Shown here: positions 20,588 to 30,570 of the stretch, one piece after another
Position numbering within the stretch: the stretch's first letter is position 1
Layout of the letters: each line of letters begins with the position of its first letter
Assembly: GCA_030323885.1 (NCBI GenBank)
Contig: CM059192.1
Location: 66,108,977-66,172,976, forward strand
DNA from: Branchipolynoe longqiensis
Taxonomy: Eukaryota; Annelida; Polychaeta; Phyllodocida; Polynoidae
Direction of reading: 5' to 3'
DNA: 64,000 bases
Made by a program: the position numbers and the translations under genes
The notes under the pieces: model-generated
Told to the model about the DNA's origin: nothing
Databases searched by the model: none
The model's input: only the letters and a program-made list of their open reading frames with translations

Positions 20588-21900
20588 GCATTTACTTGGC
20601 GGCTTTTGGCGACATTGGCTGTCAAGAATCTTACCAACGCCCTCTCCGCATCCAAGGATGGTTCGGAAAATTGAATAATACATGCACGCTGTGTCTATAT
20701 ATACATCACTTCCCAGGATGGTGCTTCAGTGAAAACCCCACGTACACATTACACTGAGCGCTTTATTAGCTCAAGCCCCAGTCACACCTACCCCGATCAG
20801 GGGCCGGACTGGCCCCGGACCATGATCCGGCATGGTCTGTGGTGATCCGGCATGATCCGTGGCTCATCTGTGGCTGGTCCTTGGTGATCCTTGGTGATCC
20901 TTGGTGATCCGTGGCTGGTCTGGCCTCATCCGGGGTCCGCCCCGGATCTATTAAAATGTTTAAGACATCCAGGGCGATCCGGGGGATATTGCGATCCGGG
21001 CTCGATCCTGCATCATATGGGACCATCTGGCTGCAATCCGGGGTGGTCCGTGTAGCGTCGGGCCAGTCCCGGGATGTCCAGGCGTTTTTGAACCTGGATG
21101 AGCCACGTTTTAGCCACGATTTAACCCGGACCAGCCCTGGACTAGCCCCAACATAGCCACGGACCACTCCCGGACTCCCTGGATAAGACCCGGACAAGCC
21201 GGATGAGCAGGGATTAGCCATGGGTCACCATGGATAGCCCGGTTTACCACGGATCAGTCAAGGATACACCGGGTAGTCCGGAGGTGGTCTGGCTAGACCG
21301 GGGGCTAGACTGGGGGCTAGACAGGGGGGCTAGACTGGGGACTAGACCGGGAGCGAGACCGGGGGAAGGACATGGGGGCTAGACCAGGGGTTAGACCGTG
21401 TAGGTGTGACTGCGAGGTCAAAGACGACCAAAATAGCGATTTTATTTGGGGCTGTCCGGGAAAGTCCGGGAAAGTCCGGGGAGGTGGTCCGGGTGTCATC
21501 CAGCTAAAAAGCCGGGCCTCATCCGGATATGTGTGACTGGGGCTTTTTCCCAGACCACATCGAGTGGTCCTATTTGTACATTTACTTGGCAGCTTTTGGC
21601 GACATTGGCTGTCCAACATGTTACCGACGCCCTCTCCACGTCCCAGGATGGTTCGGCAAATTGAATAATACATGCGCACTGTGTCTATATATACATAGCT
21701 GACCAGGATGGTGCTTCGGTGAAAACCCCACATACACATTACACCAAGCACTTTATTTTGATCAGCTAACCCCAGACCCCATCCTGTGTTCCTATTTGTA
21801 CATTTACTTGGTGGCTTTTGGTGACAATGGCTGTCAAGAATGTTACCGACGTCCTCTCCCCGTTCCAAGACGATTCTGCAAATTGAATAATGCATGCACA
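20588..21900 (+). repeat. ~217-223-bp tandem repeat, about three units, interrupted
   Basis: Units are marked by GGCTTTTGGCGACATTGGCT (near 20601, 21590 and, changed, 21812), then CGACGCCCTCTCC, GAATAATACATGC, TCTATATATACAT and CAGGATGGTGCTTC. Subtracting the 773-bp TIR element at 20773-21545, spacing is 217-223 bp. A weaker, older unit precedes it around 19796-19860. Confidence 0.8.
20773..21545. mobile_element. TIR element with scrambled GATCCGTGG core
   Basis: Inverted ends AAGCCCCAGTCACAC (20773) and GTGTGACTGGGGCTT (ending 21545). The interior is not a simple tandem repeat but a patchwork of short words (GATCCGTGG, GGTGATCCTTGG, GGACCAGCC, CTAGACCGGG). It splits a unit of the ~220-bp repeat. 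The TIR core CAGTCACAC is also present in the 27526-27857 element; 53839-54550 has a related CACACTACGA end. Confidence 0.8.
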
Positions 21901-22103
21901 CAGCCCGAGCATGCGCGCCAAGGATGCGCACTGGCACACCGGGGAACGCTGACCCCGGACGCGCATGCTCACCAACTATTTGCCAACCAAGATCTGACTG
22001 CGCGCGCATATTCTGCTCATTTCAACACCGCCACACGTGACCCAATTGCTATGTCGATCAATATATTATATTAATAAACAATTTCGCACTCAAACCATAA
22101 ACA
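21901..22103. other. No gene seen
   Basis: Short GC-richer spacer with repeated GCGCATGC/CATGCGCG words; no element recognised. Confidence 0.4.
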
Positions 22104-22388
22104 GGATGCGGTGGCCGTATCGGTAGAGCGCAGGCTTCCCGTGCGGGAGTTGGGGAATTCGAATCCCAGCCGAGTCAAACCGATGACTTTTAATATTGAT
22201 GCTTCTTGATATCTAGCTTAGCGCTTGGTATAAATAAGATAGGACAAGGACTGGTTAGCACAGTGTCAGGATAATGTTACTGTGGGACATCGGGTCATGG
22301 TGATATACCAGTAAGTCTGGTCCCTCAGCTTCGGCACTGACACAAGATTTATTCAGCAGAATAAACATATTTACCACAAGCAAACAAA

Positions 22389-22430
<42 letters not shown>

Positions 22431-22640
22431 TAACATATCATACATATATTTATATTTATTTATATCATATTTACATTTATTTACATCATATTTACATATA
22501 TTTGCATATATTTACATATATTTGCATACAGTGGGGCGACACTATAAAGTCAACATGAGTGCCCACTGTCACAAGTAGGTATCTGTCCTGATATGACCTT
22601 AGATGCTGCCAGGATGTAAAACTCCATCAAGCATCCAACC
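22104..22640 (+). mobile_element. SINE-1 split by an AT-rich repeat
   Basis: 5' part 22104-22300: tRNA-like head (GTGGCCGTATCGGTAGAGCG, GGAATTCGAATCCCAGCCGA) and body to GGGTCATGGTGAT. 3' part 22530-22640: CAGTGGGGCGACACTATAAA to GATGCTGCCAGGATGTAAAA. About 20 bases of the SINE are missing at the junction, so the insert came with a small deletion or two fragments were juxtaposed. Confidence 0.8.
22301..22529 (+). repeat. Repeat carrying an ATATTTACAT array, copy 2
   Basis: CGGCACTGACACAAG, CAGCAGAATAAACATATTTA, (AT)n at 22392-22427, then ATATTTACAT words. Same order as the minus-strand copy at 11990-12275. Confidence 0.75.
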
Positions 22641-22736
22641 AACTAACCGAGTACCGCTGGTTCCTCAAAAAGGACTGAAACTGGGATACTGCATTCCAGC
22701 ACGTCAGATCACAGCTTCAGGTTCAATGGCACTTAA

Positions 22737-23065
22737 TCTTGCATAGTCCTATGGTTTTGAGTTTCTGTCATTTTCTGAAATGTTAGGTTGATCGTTATAA
22801 TCTACCTTACTTTGGTTTGAAGTAACTTTGATTTTGAATGGCTAACTTTTGAGATATTTGAAGTGCAAACAGGCAAAATTAATTTTGGCAAGCATGCCAA
22901 CACTCTGACACCATAAGTTTCTGCAGTACCAGGTTCTATTAAATTGCCTCCTTATTCCCTTCTATGTTTAATAAGTGCACCAGTATCTAAGTTAGACATG
23001 TAGAATTAAATTTAGGTAATTGTTTTTCTTTAGAAAATTTCATGTTTTTATCGGACTATGCAGCC
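22737..23065 (+). mobile_element. MITE inserted at TTAA, with an empty site in the paralogous copy
   Basis: TTAA at 22733-22736 and 23066-23069 flanks the element. Its ends are TCTTGCATAGTCC and GGACTATGCAGCC, inverted over TGCATAGTCC. Copy B of the duplication reads ATTTAAATGCAGC across the same point without the insert. TTAA duplication is typical of piggyBac- and Kolobok-type transposons; the TIR does not let me choose. Related copies: 25943-26605 (reversed) and fragments at 46155-46308, 48228-48316 and 48395-48700. Confidence 0.85.
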
Positions 23066-23078
23066 TTAAATACAGCAA

Positions 23079-23402
23079 TAGGGAGCGGGACATAGCTCAG
23101 GCGGTAAAGTGTCCAACAATGAAGGTATGGGTCATCCTATTGATCCTGCTCAGTGGACACATTTGCAGTTTGGGCTTTTTTCAATTCCCACCAGTGGTCC
23201 ACAACAGGTTGATCAAGGTTGTGGTATGTACTGTCCTGTCTATGGGAAAGTGCATATAAAAGATCCCTTGCTGCTTATCGGAAAGAGTACCCTATGTGGC
23301 GGCAGCATGTTTCCCCCAAAGAAATATGTCAGAATGACCATATGTTTTACGACCAATGATAAAATCAATGTGCTCTGGAGGTGTCATTAAATAAAACAAA
23401 CC
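23079..23402 (+). mobile_element. Meta-SINE-like element
   Basis: tRNA-like head with A-box-like ACATAGCTCAGGCGGTAAAG. The core is CATATAAAAGATCCCTTGCT followed by GAAAGAGTA..TATGTGGCGG, and the 3' end is GTGTCATTAAATAAAACAAA. This core is the one I associate with Meta-SINEs, common in molluscs (recall, not searched). Confidence 0.8.
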
Positions 23403-23929
23403 TTTTTTTAAATGCAGCAAGACTTAATTAAGGAAATCTCTCCGAATAAGCTGGATTTTAAATTAATTTTATTTAAGAAAAAAGTATTTTCGTTGTTATT
23501 TTAGAGGTTCCCCGATTTACTTCCATGGGGACAGTTTAGCCGATTAGCTGAGACCTGTCGGTCCTCGTTCGGTACGATTCGGAAGGCTCGACTCGGAAAA
23601 TAGGTGGACTGGATGTGGAGGGGGGTGAGGGGGGGGGGGGGAGGCAGATCGTGTTAGGGTGTAATGCAATCGGAGTTGAATATGTAGCGAGAGGTCACAT
23701 GTCAGTCTCGGCCAACCACCCACGCACCGGAACCGGAAGTCTGGGGAGGAGGGGGGAGGGAGGGACGCAGTTGTTACCAAAGTGTCGTGGGAGGGTGGGG
23801 GGAGGGGGCTTGTGTAACCAATTCAGAATGCAATGCATACAAATTTTACCCGTCCGGGGGAAATTTGCATAAACCTGGTGTGTGGAACGAGGTGTCTCTC
23901 TGGGGTTTCCCCACGCCATCCTGCACTCC
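23403..23929. other. No gene; G-rich interval
   Basis: G-rich runs at 23620-23645 and 23740-23815. The open frames that cross it continue into the CT-rich array and show no domain. Confidence 0.5.
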
Positions 23930-24440
23930 CTCCCTCACTCCCTCCCTCACTCTCTCCCTCACTCTCTCCCTCACTCTCCCTCTCTCACCGCCTCCCTCAC
24001 TCCCTCCCTCACTCTCTCCATCACTCTCCCTCTCTCACAGTCTCCCTCACTCCCTCCCTCACTCTCTCCATCACTCTCCCTCTCTCACCGTCTCCCTCAC
24101 TCCCTCCCTCACTCTCTACCTCGCTGGTTCTCTTTCTCTCACTCTCTCCCTCACTCCCTCCGTCAGCCTCTCTCACTCTCTCCCTCACTTTCTCCCTCGC
24201 TCTCTCCCAACCCCTTTCACTCCCTCCCTCACCCTCTCTCACTCTCTCCCTCCCTCACTCCCTCACACTCTCCCTCACTTTCTCCCTCGTGCTCTCACTT
24301 TCTCCCTCACTCCCTCCCTCACTTTCTCCCTCGCTTTCTCACCCTCTCCCTCACGCCCTCTCACTCTCTCTCACTCCCTCACTCTCTCCCTCACTTTCTA
24401 GTCCGCTTTCTCCCTCGCTCTCTTGCTCTCTCCTTGGCTT
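23930..24440. repeat. CTCCCTCACT pyrimidine array
   Basis: About 500 bases of CTCACTCCCTC/CTCTCCCTC words. Ser/Leu/Pro frames in all three plus frames are artefacts. Confidence 0.95.
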
Positions 24441-24867
24441 TGTTCCCCTCTCTCTCTTCCACAATAAAAACATTGTGTACGAATACGTACATAAACAAAA
24501 CCATTCACAATTATACTGGATAGACCTACCTCAATAAAAACAAGCATAGCAATAGTAACCCAAACTAAGGCATCAAATTATACTTAAAGAACCCGCTCTA
24601 CTCCAAATCAGATAATAAACCAATACAATTGTAATATAATGCAAATCACGACAAGGTTCTAGTGAAGCCACTTCTACGCTGCAACACATTCTTCATAAAG
24701 ACACGTGTATCTAATAAGTATAATGTCTTAACCAGCCTACGCAACTTTCAGCTCATTTTGAACCCATACCCAATGGTTCCTAAGGACCCCAACCTGACTG
24801 AACTTCATAATGTTCTTAGCTTTAGATTTGTTTCTGTTGTAAATTGCAGTGAAACTGTACAAACATT
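24441..24867. other. No gene seen
   Basis: AT-rich spacer inside the inverted duplication; no recognised element. Confidence 0.5.
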
Positions 24868-25206
24868 AAAGTTTGTTTTATTTAATGACACCTCTAGAGG
24901 ACATTGATTTTTATCATCAGCAATTGGACGTCAAAACATATGGTCATTCTGACATATTTCTTTGAAGAAAACATGCTGCCGCCACATAGGCTACTCTTTC
25001 CGATAAGCAGCAAGGGATCTTTTATATGCACTTTCCCACAGACAGGACAGTACATACAACAGCCTTTGATGAACCAGTTGTGGACCACTGGTTTGAACGG
25101 AACATAGCCCAAACTGCAAATGTGTTCCACTGAGCAGGATCGATAGGATGACCCATACCTTCACAGGTGGGCACTCTACCACCTGAGCTACGTCCCGCTC
25201 CCTATT
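24868..25206 (-). mobile_element. Meta-SINE-like element, minus strand
   Basis: Minus-strand head GGGAGCGGGACGTAGCTCAG, core GCATATAAAAGATCCCTTGC and 3' end TCATTAAATAAAACAAAC. Better preserved at the head than the copy at 23079. Confidence 0.85.
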
Positions 25207-25398
25207 GCTGCATTTAAATGCCATTGAACCTGAAGCTTTGACCTGATGTGCTGGAATGCAGTATCCCAGTTTCAGTCCTTTCTGAGGAACCAGCAGAACA
25301 TGGATGGTTACTTGATTGGTTGTTGGAGTTTTACACGCTGGCACCAGCTAAGGTCATATCAGGATGGGTACCTACTTGTGACAGTGCACACTCATTGC
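25207..25398 (-). repeat. Inverted duplication, copy B: linker plus SINE-1 tail
   Basis: 25207-25295 is the ~85-bp linker with an unoccupied TTTAAATGCAGC site. 25312-25398 is a SINE-1 3' end on minus (TGTCACAAGTAGGTACCCAT, CTGATATGACCTTAG), sharing CACAAGTAGGTA with copy A. With 24868-25206 this forms the inverted partner of 22530-23402. Confidence 0.8.
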
Positions 25399-25942
25399 TA
25401 ACATTTCACGATGAATAAAGCCCTTTTTCTGGTGACACGGCACTACATCATCACCACTCAATCCTGACTCGAACAACAGCTGGAAAACCAATGCTTCACC
25501 ATTGATAACAAAAATATCTACTTCACAGTGCGGATAAAAAGCTGCTATGATATGGGATTGTATTCAGTATGTGACGTTTAATGTTGAGTTATGCTGACAG
25601 TCTCTAGTAGTGACTCCTGAGGAAATCAGTTGCTCAACCCTACGTGTTCCTACTTCTGCTGTGGGTGAGTGGGCAGAAAGTTTTGCAGGGCGGCCAACTA
25701 GTCGGTGTGGCATCTTAGTCAGAAGTGCAGAGCTGTTAGCTGGGTGGAAGTGGAGTCGGTCCATGGTTCCAGCTCGTAGTTCATTCCAGTTCCTCCAGGT
25801 GGCAACACTTTGCTGGCTTCAACCAGGTGGCGCCAGTGTCACCCTTTGCCATGCATAGATTATCCATGTTGAGCAACATAAACAATTCACTTTTTTTCCT
25901 CTTAAACCTATTCCGCAGAATAAATCAATTTAACAAAGGTAA
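25399..25942. other. No gene recognised
   Basis: An 82-codon plus frame at 25610-25858 has no recognisable motif. No splice or repeat evidence. Confidence 0.45.
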
Positions 25943-26605
25943 AGCTGCATAGTCCGATGAAGCATCAGATTTTATAATCCAAAGAACTGACCTAGATTTG
26001 ATTCTACATATCTAATTTAGATACATTTGCACTTATTAAGCATGTGTTGTCATCTCGAAGGGAATACTGAGTCAATTTAATAGAACATGTTACTGCATAA
26101 GCCTATGGTGTCAGTTTTGGCATGCTTGCCAAAATTAATTTGTCATATTTCCACTTGAAATATCTAAAAAAGTTAGCCATTTAAAATGAATCGTTGTTTG
26201 TTGTTGTTTTACGTCTTAGCAACATCTACAGTCATATCAGGATGGGTACCGACTTGTGACAGTGCACACTCATGGCAACTTTATAGTGCTGCCCCACTGG
26301 GAGACCAGGCCACCTCACTCAGTCACATTATCCTGACACTGAGCCAACCAGTCCTTACCCTATCCTAATAATGCCGAGTGCCTGGCTAGGAAGCGACAAG
26401 TATCAATTTTAATGTCATTGGTTTGGCTCGACCAGGGTTGAAACCCACAAACCCATGGTCTACCAACTCGGGAGACGGACGCTCTAACTCATTCGGCCAT
26501 CCCATTAGGTGCATTTAAAATGAAAGTAAGATAGCCTATAACAATCAATTAAATATAGTCATCTAATAAAAAGACAGAAACACAAAACTATCGAACTACT
26601 CAACT
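25943..26605 (-). mobile_element. TTAA-type MITE, reversed copy, split by a SINE
   Basis: Left end GCTGCATAGTCCGAT; right end mutated (TCGAACTACTCAACTTTAA). The internal words GGCATGCTTGCCAAAATTAA and AGTTAGCCATTTAAAATGAA match the 22737 element in reverse. Interrupted by a SINE-1 at 26191-26511. About 340 bp once the SINE is removed, the same size class as 22737-23065. Confidence 0.8.
26191..26511 (-). mobile_element. Full-length SINE-1 with 13-bp target-site duplication
   Basis: Exact CATTTAAAATGAA at 26178-26190 and 26512-26524. On minus: tRNA-like head GGATGGCCGAATGAGTTAGA with B-box-like GGGTTTCAACCCTGG, body GTCAGGATAATGTGACTGAG, CAGTGGGGCAGCACTATAAA, tail GATGTTGCTAAGACGTAAAA then CAACAACAAAC. 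It defines both ends of the family and shows LINE-type retroposition. Confidence 0.95.
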
Positions 26606-27525
26606 TTAACCACAACAAACATGAACAGGGATGGGTGTGTGGGGGGAGGGGGGAGGACCCGCCTGTTGATGTGCTGGTGCTGTGTGTGTGTGCTCTGTAG
26701 AGTGCTGGTGTGAATGTGCTGCCAGGTGCTGTTTGCTGTGCGTACTCTCCTCAAAGGGAGGCGGGGAACTCCTGACAGTGCATCAATGTAACCCTACATG
26801 CAGAGCCAAACAATGATAGGAGACAGCGAGGCCTGCTAACCACAGTCGGCTCGTCCGGGGACACCCTAGTACCGACAGCACAGTCCGGCCACACCGGGGG
26901 GATGACAACGGGACCCAAGGGAGGTGGTGGGGGAGGGTGGGGGGCAACAGGAGGAGCTGCACAGCAAATAGAAAGCACCCCCTTGTCTGTAGCTTCAATG
27001 GCGGGCTGTGACCATCACTGGTTCATTCAATGCAAGGCAAATAGGTAATAAGTGAATGGAGGGTGGATTTTCTTACTATTGTTTTTGAGTGTGCGTGTTT
27101 TTTTTGTGGGTTATTTGGGGGGGGGGGGGTGCCATTCACTTTGGTTCATATTTAAACACACTTCTTGTGTGTGAAGGCTCTCAGGTTTGCGCAGTCTGTT
27201 AATTAAGAATGCACGAGACAAACAAGTATATATAAGGTGGCATTTATTTCTCAGTATGTCAAAGTTAGTCAGTTTGTACCACTCATAGTTTCGAGACACT
27301 TAACCTTACCCGCTTAGTCTTAAAAGCTGGGGTCGGTGGGATGGCAAAGTTAAGGAGCATAGATAATAGATGTTACCGTTTTGAGATGTTACCGATCGGC
27401 GGCCATTTGAATTGTTCTGCTATACATCGATAGGTGGCGCCTTCCGCGTCCTTAGTAACGAATACCGTCTGCTTCACGCGCTAAATTACCCATGTTAACA
27501 AACGGGAACAATGCTATGCTATGCC
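26606..27525. other. No gene recognised
   Basis: G-rich near 26625-26660 and 26890-26945, and a G-run at 27116-27130. Short frames lack recognisable motifs. Confidence 0.5.
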
Positions 27526-27857
27526 GCAGTCACACTACGACGTTTCGGCCCAACGTGGGTCGACGGTTTTTTGGTCGAAACGTCGGTACACATCTGGTAC
27601 GTTACTAGCGCGTTACAGGCGTGTTACGGGCGCGTCGGTACACGTACACTGATAGCAACGTGTGAGCCAACACTTGGCGCCCGCTGGCTCGCGCCGATCG
27701 TTTTGTGCTTGCACAAAACTTTCGACGCGCCCCGACGCGCCCCAACGGGTTGGAGGGGACGTCACAGATGGGTTAACAACATGTCGAAACCTGTTGCGTG
27801 CTAGCAAATATTTTGCGGGTTGGCGGCACGCCGGAAAACATGTCATAGTGTGACTGC
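27526..27857. mobile_element. TIR element with GCAGTCACACTA ends and a scrambled CG-rich core
   Basis: Inverted ends GCAGTCACACTACGAC and its complement with C/T variation at 27842-27857. The interior is a patchwork of CGTCGGTACAC, GCGTTAC, CGACGCGCCCC words. GAACAATGC occurs just outside both ends (27506 and 27869) and could be a displaced target duplication. Non-autonomous. Confidence 0.75.
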
Positions 27858-28114
27858 ACCATAAACATGAACAATGCCATTAGTGTGTTTCATCTAATTA
27901 GGTATGTTCATGCAATTTGTTAATGCTAAATAGGCTGGTTATATACACATATAAATACAAGTGCGTGTTTGCTCCGCCCTAATAGCCGATGTTTACTTGT
28001 TGTGCTGGTGGTTCGTTAAACAAACAAGTGTCTTTGTTTACCTGTATTATTCACCAACAACAAAAAGCGAATGTACATCCCTTCTCAGTCCAGTGCAACA
28101 AGAACCAACAAGTG

Positions 28115-28187
28115 GCCTCGATAGCTCAGTTGGGAGAGCGTTAGACTGAAGATCTAAAGGTCCCCGGTTCGATCCCGGGTCTGGGCA
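28115..28187 (+). tRNA. tRNA-Phe (anticodon GAA)
   Basis: A 73-nt cloverleaf can be drawn: acceptor GCCTCGA/TCTGGGC, D arm GCTC-AGTTGGGA-GAGC, anticodon stem TTAGA/TCTAA with loop CTGAAGA (GAA), T arm CCCGG-TTCGATC-CCGGG, discriminator A. The A box (TAGCTCAGTTGG) and B box (GGTTCGATCCC) are intact, and TTTT at 28195-28198 is a Pol III terminator. The acceptor stem has one C-T mismatch and one T-G wobble, so this may be a weakly functional copy or an early pseudogene. It has no SINE body. Confidence 0.85.
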
Positions 28188-28214
28188 GCTGCCGTTTTCC
28201 TTACTGTTGTGTGT

Positions 28215-28552
28215 GTACTTTTTATCAAAGGGAGTGTGTGTTTGTTTGTTAGTCTGTCTGTATGTGTGTGTGTTTGTTTGTTAGTCCGTCTGTCTGTCCG
28301 TCTGTGTGTGTTTGTTTGTTAGTCTGTATAAGTATATTTGTTTATTAGTCTGTCTGTATGTGTGTGTTTGTTAGTATGTCTGGCTGTGTGTGTTTGTTTG
28401 TTAGACTGTCTGTCTACGTGTGTGTTTGTTAGTCTGTCTGTATGTGTGTGTTTGTTAGTCTGTCTGTCTCTGTGTGTGTTAGTCTGTCTGTGTGTGTGTG
28501 TTTGTCTGTTAGTCTGTCTGTCTGTGTGTGTGTTTGTTAGTCTGTTAATTCA
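28215..28552. repeat. GTCTGTCTGTGTGTGTTTGTTA minisatellite
   Basis: Irregular units of GTTTGTTAGTCTGTCTGT and TGTGTGTG. Confidence 0.9.
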
Positions 28553-28583
28553 CCATTAATATACGTATAATATATTATACTCC

Positions 28584-29221
28584 CGAGAACCCGAGAATCC
28601 GAGAGGAGGAGATCATGGTTGACGGAAACAAGCTGAACTCTGTTCTGGAATTCAGCTGCCTCGGAAGCACTATATCAAGTGATGGACGCATTGATGCTGA
28701 AATACAGAGGAGGATGGCCAAGGCTAGCGCATCTTTCAGCCGACTATGCCAGAGACTCTGGAACAACTACCATGTGTCCATTCGGGTCAAAGGCAAGATC
28801 TACCGTGCAATCATGCTATCCACCCTAATATACGGAGCCGAGGCCTGGACAGTTTACATACGACAGGTGAAAAATCTGCGTTCAATCATGAGGCTAACCT
28901 GGAAGGACAAAGTGACAAATATGGAAGATCTTCTGATCAAAAAGAATCTCTGGTGGACTGGACACCTCATGAGGATCTTATCAGACAGGCTACAAAAGCA
29001 GATCCTCTATTCTCAACTGTCTTCTGGTTACAGAAAGAGAGGGTGCCCTCATCTCTGGTTCAAGGATACCATCAAGAGAAACCTGAAGCTGAGAGACATT
29101 AAGACAGACTCATGGACGCAACTTTCACAGCAGAGAGCTAAATGGAGAGCGGCAGTCAAGTAATGAAAGCAGTCTTTGTCGCATCGCGACCGACAGCATG
29201 ATGATGATGATCATGATGATG
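28584..29221 (+). mobile_element. 5'-truncated LINE with 12-bp target-site duplication
   Basis: Exact ATATTATACTCC at 28572-28583 and 29222-29233. The 3' end CGACCGACAGCATGATGATG matches the copy at 18254-19423, including the ATG-type tail. Only the last ~640 bp were inserted. Confidence 0.95.
28615..29163 (+). pseudogene. C-terminal fragment of LINE reverse transcriptase
   Basis: Open for 182 codons: CLGSTISSDGRIDAEIQRR, LIYGAEAWTVYIRQV, WKDKVTNMEDLLIKKN, WWTGHLMRILSDRLQK, KRGCPHLWFKD. It corresponds to the thumb/C-terminal part after the RT palm. Relative to the 18.3-19.0 kb copy it lacks about 18 residues (the LHAFMMRH and ILEWTGLPS segments). No catalytic RT motifs are included, so it cannot function alone. 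Confidence 0.85.
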
Positions 29222-29233
29222 ATATTATACTCC

Positions 29234-30185
29234 TTATATATGTGAAGTGGGTGAGACTACTCGTCCTGTAGCAATTGCGGGCTTGGGCCGATTAGCTCGC
29301 ATTCTGAAATGTGGGCTACTCCCCAAGACAGACCAGCATTTGCCACCATTTGCGGCGCTGGGTTCCCTGCTGTAACGCGTTGCTAGGAGATGTCGATTGT
29401 GACTTTTCTAGCAATGGTGGAAGTTTGAGCACTCGGCCTCAGACCAATTGGACCTGTTTATGCATGCTCTGATATTTTAGACGAGATTTAGACTTTTATT
29501 GTCGGAATTCGGAAGAGTATTAAAGTAAATATAATGGGAAGGGACGTATCAAGGGGTCTTTATTGGAATTATAGAAACGGATTGTACTGTTAGCGTAAGA
29601 AGAAAGCTGTGAGCCCTTGGAAAGTGGATTCAAACGTTCCTTGCATTCCTTACTATTCTCCAGACTTCTTGTATACTAACCGCTATGGTCAACTTGCTAT
29701 TTGATTGCTTTATATGTAATTAGGGGCCTTATGCCTGATAGGCCTTATGTGGCCGATCCACCCTTCTGCGGGGATATTAATAGACATATTAACAGAATTA
29801 ACATAGTGATATTTGGCTGAAAATAATACATTAACCTAGGCTGATTATCAGTGACATCAGCAGCAACACTGGGAGTGTCTGCTCAGTTCTGGATTAAATT
29901 GAAGTATATTAACTCACACCAAATGGCAGGGAGGAGAGCCTGTTAGTTGAAATAATAAATAACTGCTTTGATATCTTAAATGCGGGGAGGGACAACAAAC
30001 CGTATTTCTCTGATACTCTGGTTGTCCGCCCTTAGCCCAATAATTACACGGACGGAGGAGGCCTACCTGCAGATGGGATGAGAGGCAGCGGCGGCCCGCA
30101 GCAGGCCCAGGAAATTTACATGAAAATAATTACATAAATTAACATGTAGGCTCGCCATAGGCGGGGGCAGAATAGCTAAACGGTT
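29234..30185. other. No gene recognised
   Basis: About 950 bases without a convincing frame or repeat; possibly unique genomic sequence. Confidence 0.5.
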
Positions 30186-30480
30186 AAATATGTATATGTG
30201 TATATATATATATGTATATATGTACATATATACATATGTGTATATGTACATATTTATATATGAAGAGCTCTCTTCCAAAACGCAATAAGCACTGATTATA
30301 AGAAAAGAATGCCAATGCGAAGTTTGTAGATCGTGCTTTGGAAAAGAGTTCTTCATATATATATATCTATATATATATATGAAGAACTATTTATATATAT
30401 ATGAACACTTCTTTCCCAAAACACGATGGCATGACAAACTCATTTTTTGAATTGGCACTTTTTGCATTTTTGAAAGGAGC
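30186..30480. repeat. TA-rich tract with small palindromic repeats
   Basis: Alternating TATATG sequence. Inside, ATATGAAGAGCTCTCTTCCA near 30256 is inverted at 30337-30356 (GGAAAAGAGTTCTTCATAT), giving a ~100-bp stem-loop. A related word set (CACTTCTTTCCCAAAACACG) recurs at 30405. Confidence 0.65.
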
Positions 30481-30497
30481 TCTTTGTATGTCGATAT

Positions 30498-30570
30498 GTA
30501 CAATGCCAAGTGCCTGGCTATCAAGTATCAATTAAACAAATAATTGGTTTGACTCGAGCAGAGTGACAGC
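30498..30570 (-). mobile_element. SINE-1 fragment
   Basis: CAATGCCAAGTGCCTGGCTA and ATAATTGGTTTGACTCGAGC match the central 5' half of SINE-1 on minus. Confidence 0.65.

Larger units (their letters stand above)
22530..23402 (+). repeat. Composite inverted duplication, copy A
   Basis: SINE-1 tail, ~85-bp linker (GGACTGAAACTGGGATACTG, CACTTAA) and Meta-SINE-like element in this order. The same order, inverted, is at 24868-25398. Copy A also contains a 329-bp MITE at a TTAA that is unoccupied in copy B. Confidence 0.8.

Noticed and set aside
22104..22190. Independent tRNA genes at SINE heads (also 34092, 42433, 45243)
   Set aside because: They have A/B-box-like words but fail to fold into a clean cloverleaf and are followed by the SINE body each time.
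23787..24537. Ser/Leu/Pro-rich secreted protein
   Set aside because: Entirely explained by the CTCCCTCACT array, and open in three plus frames at once.
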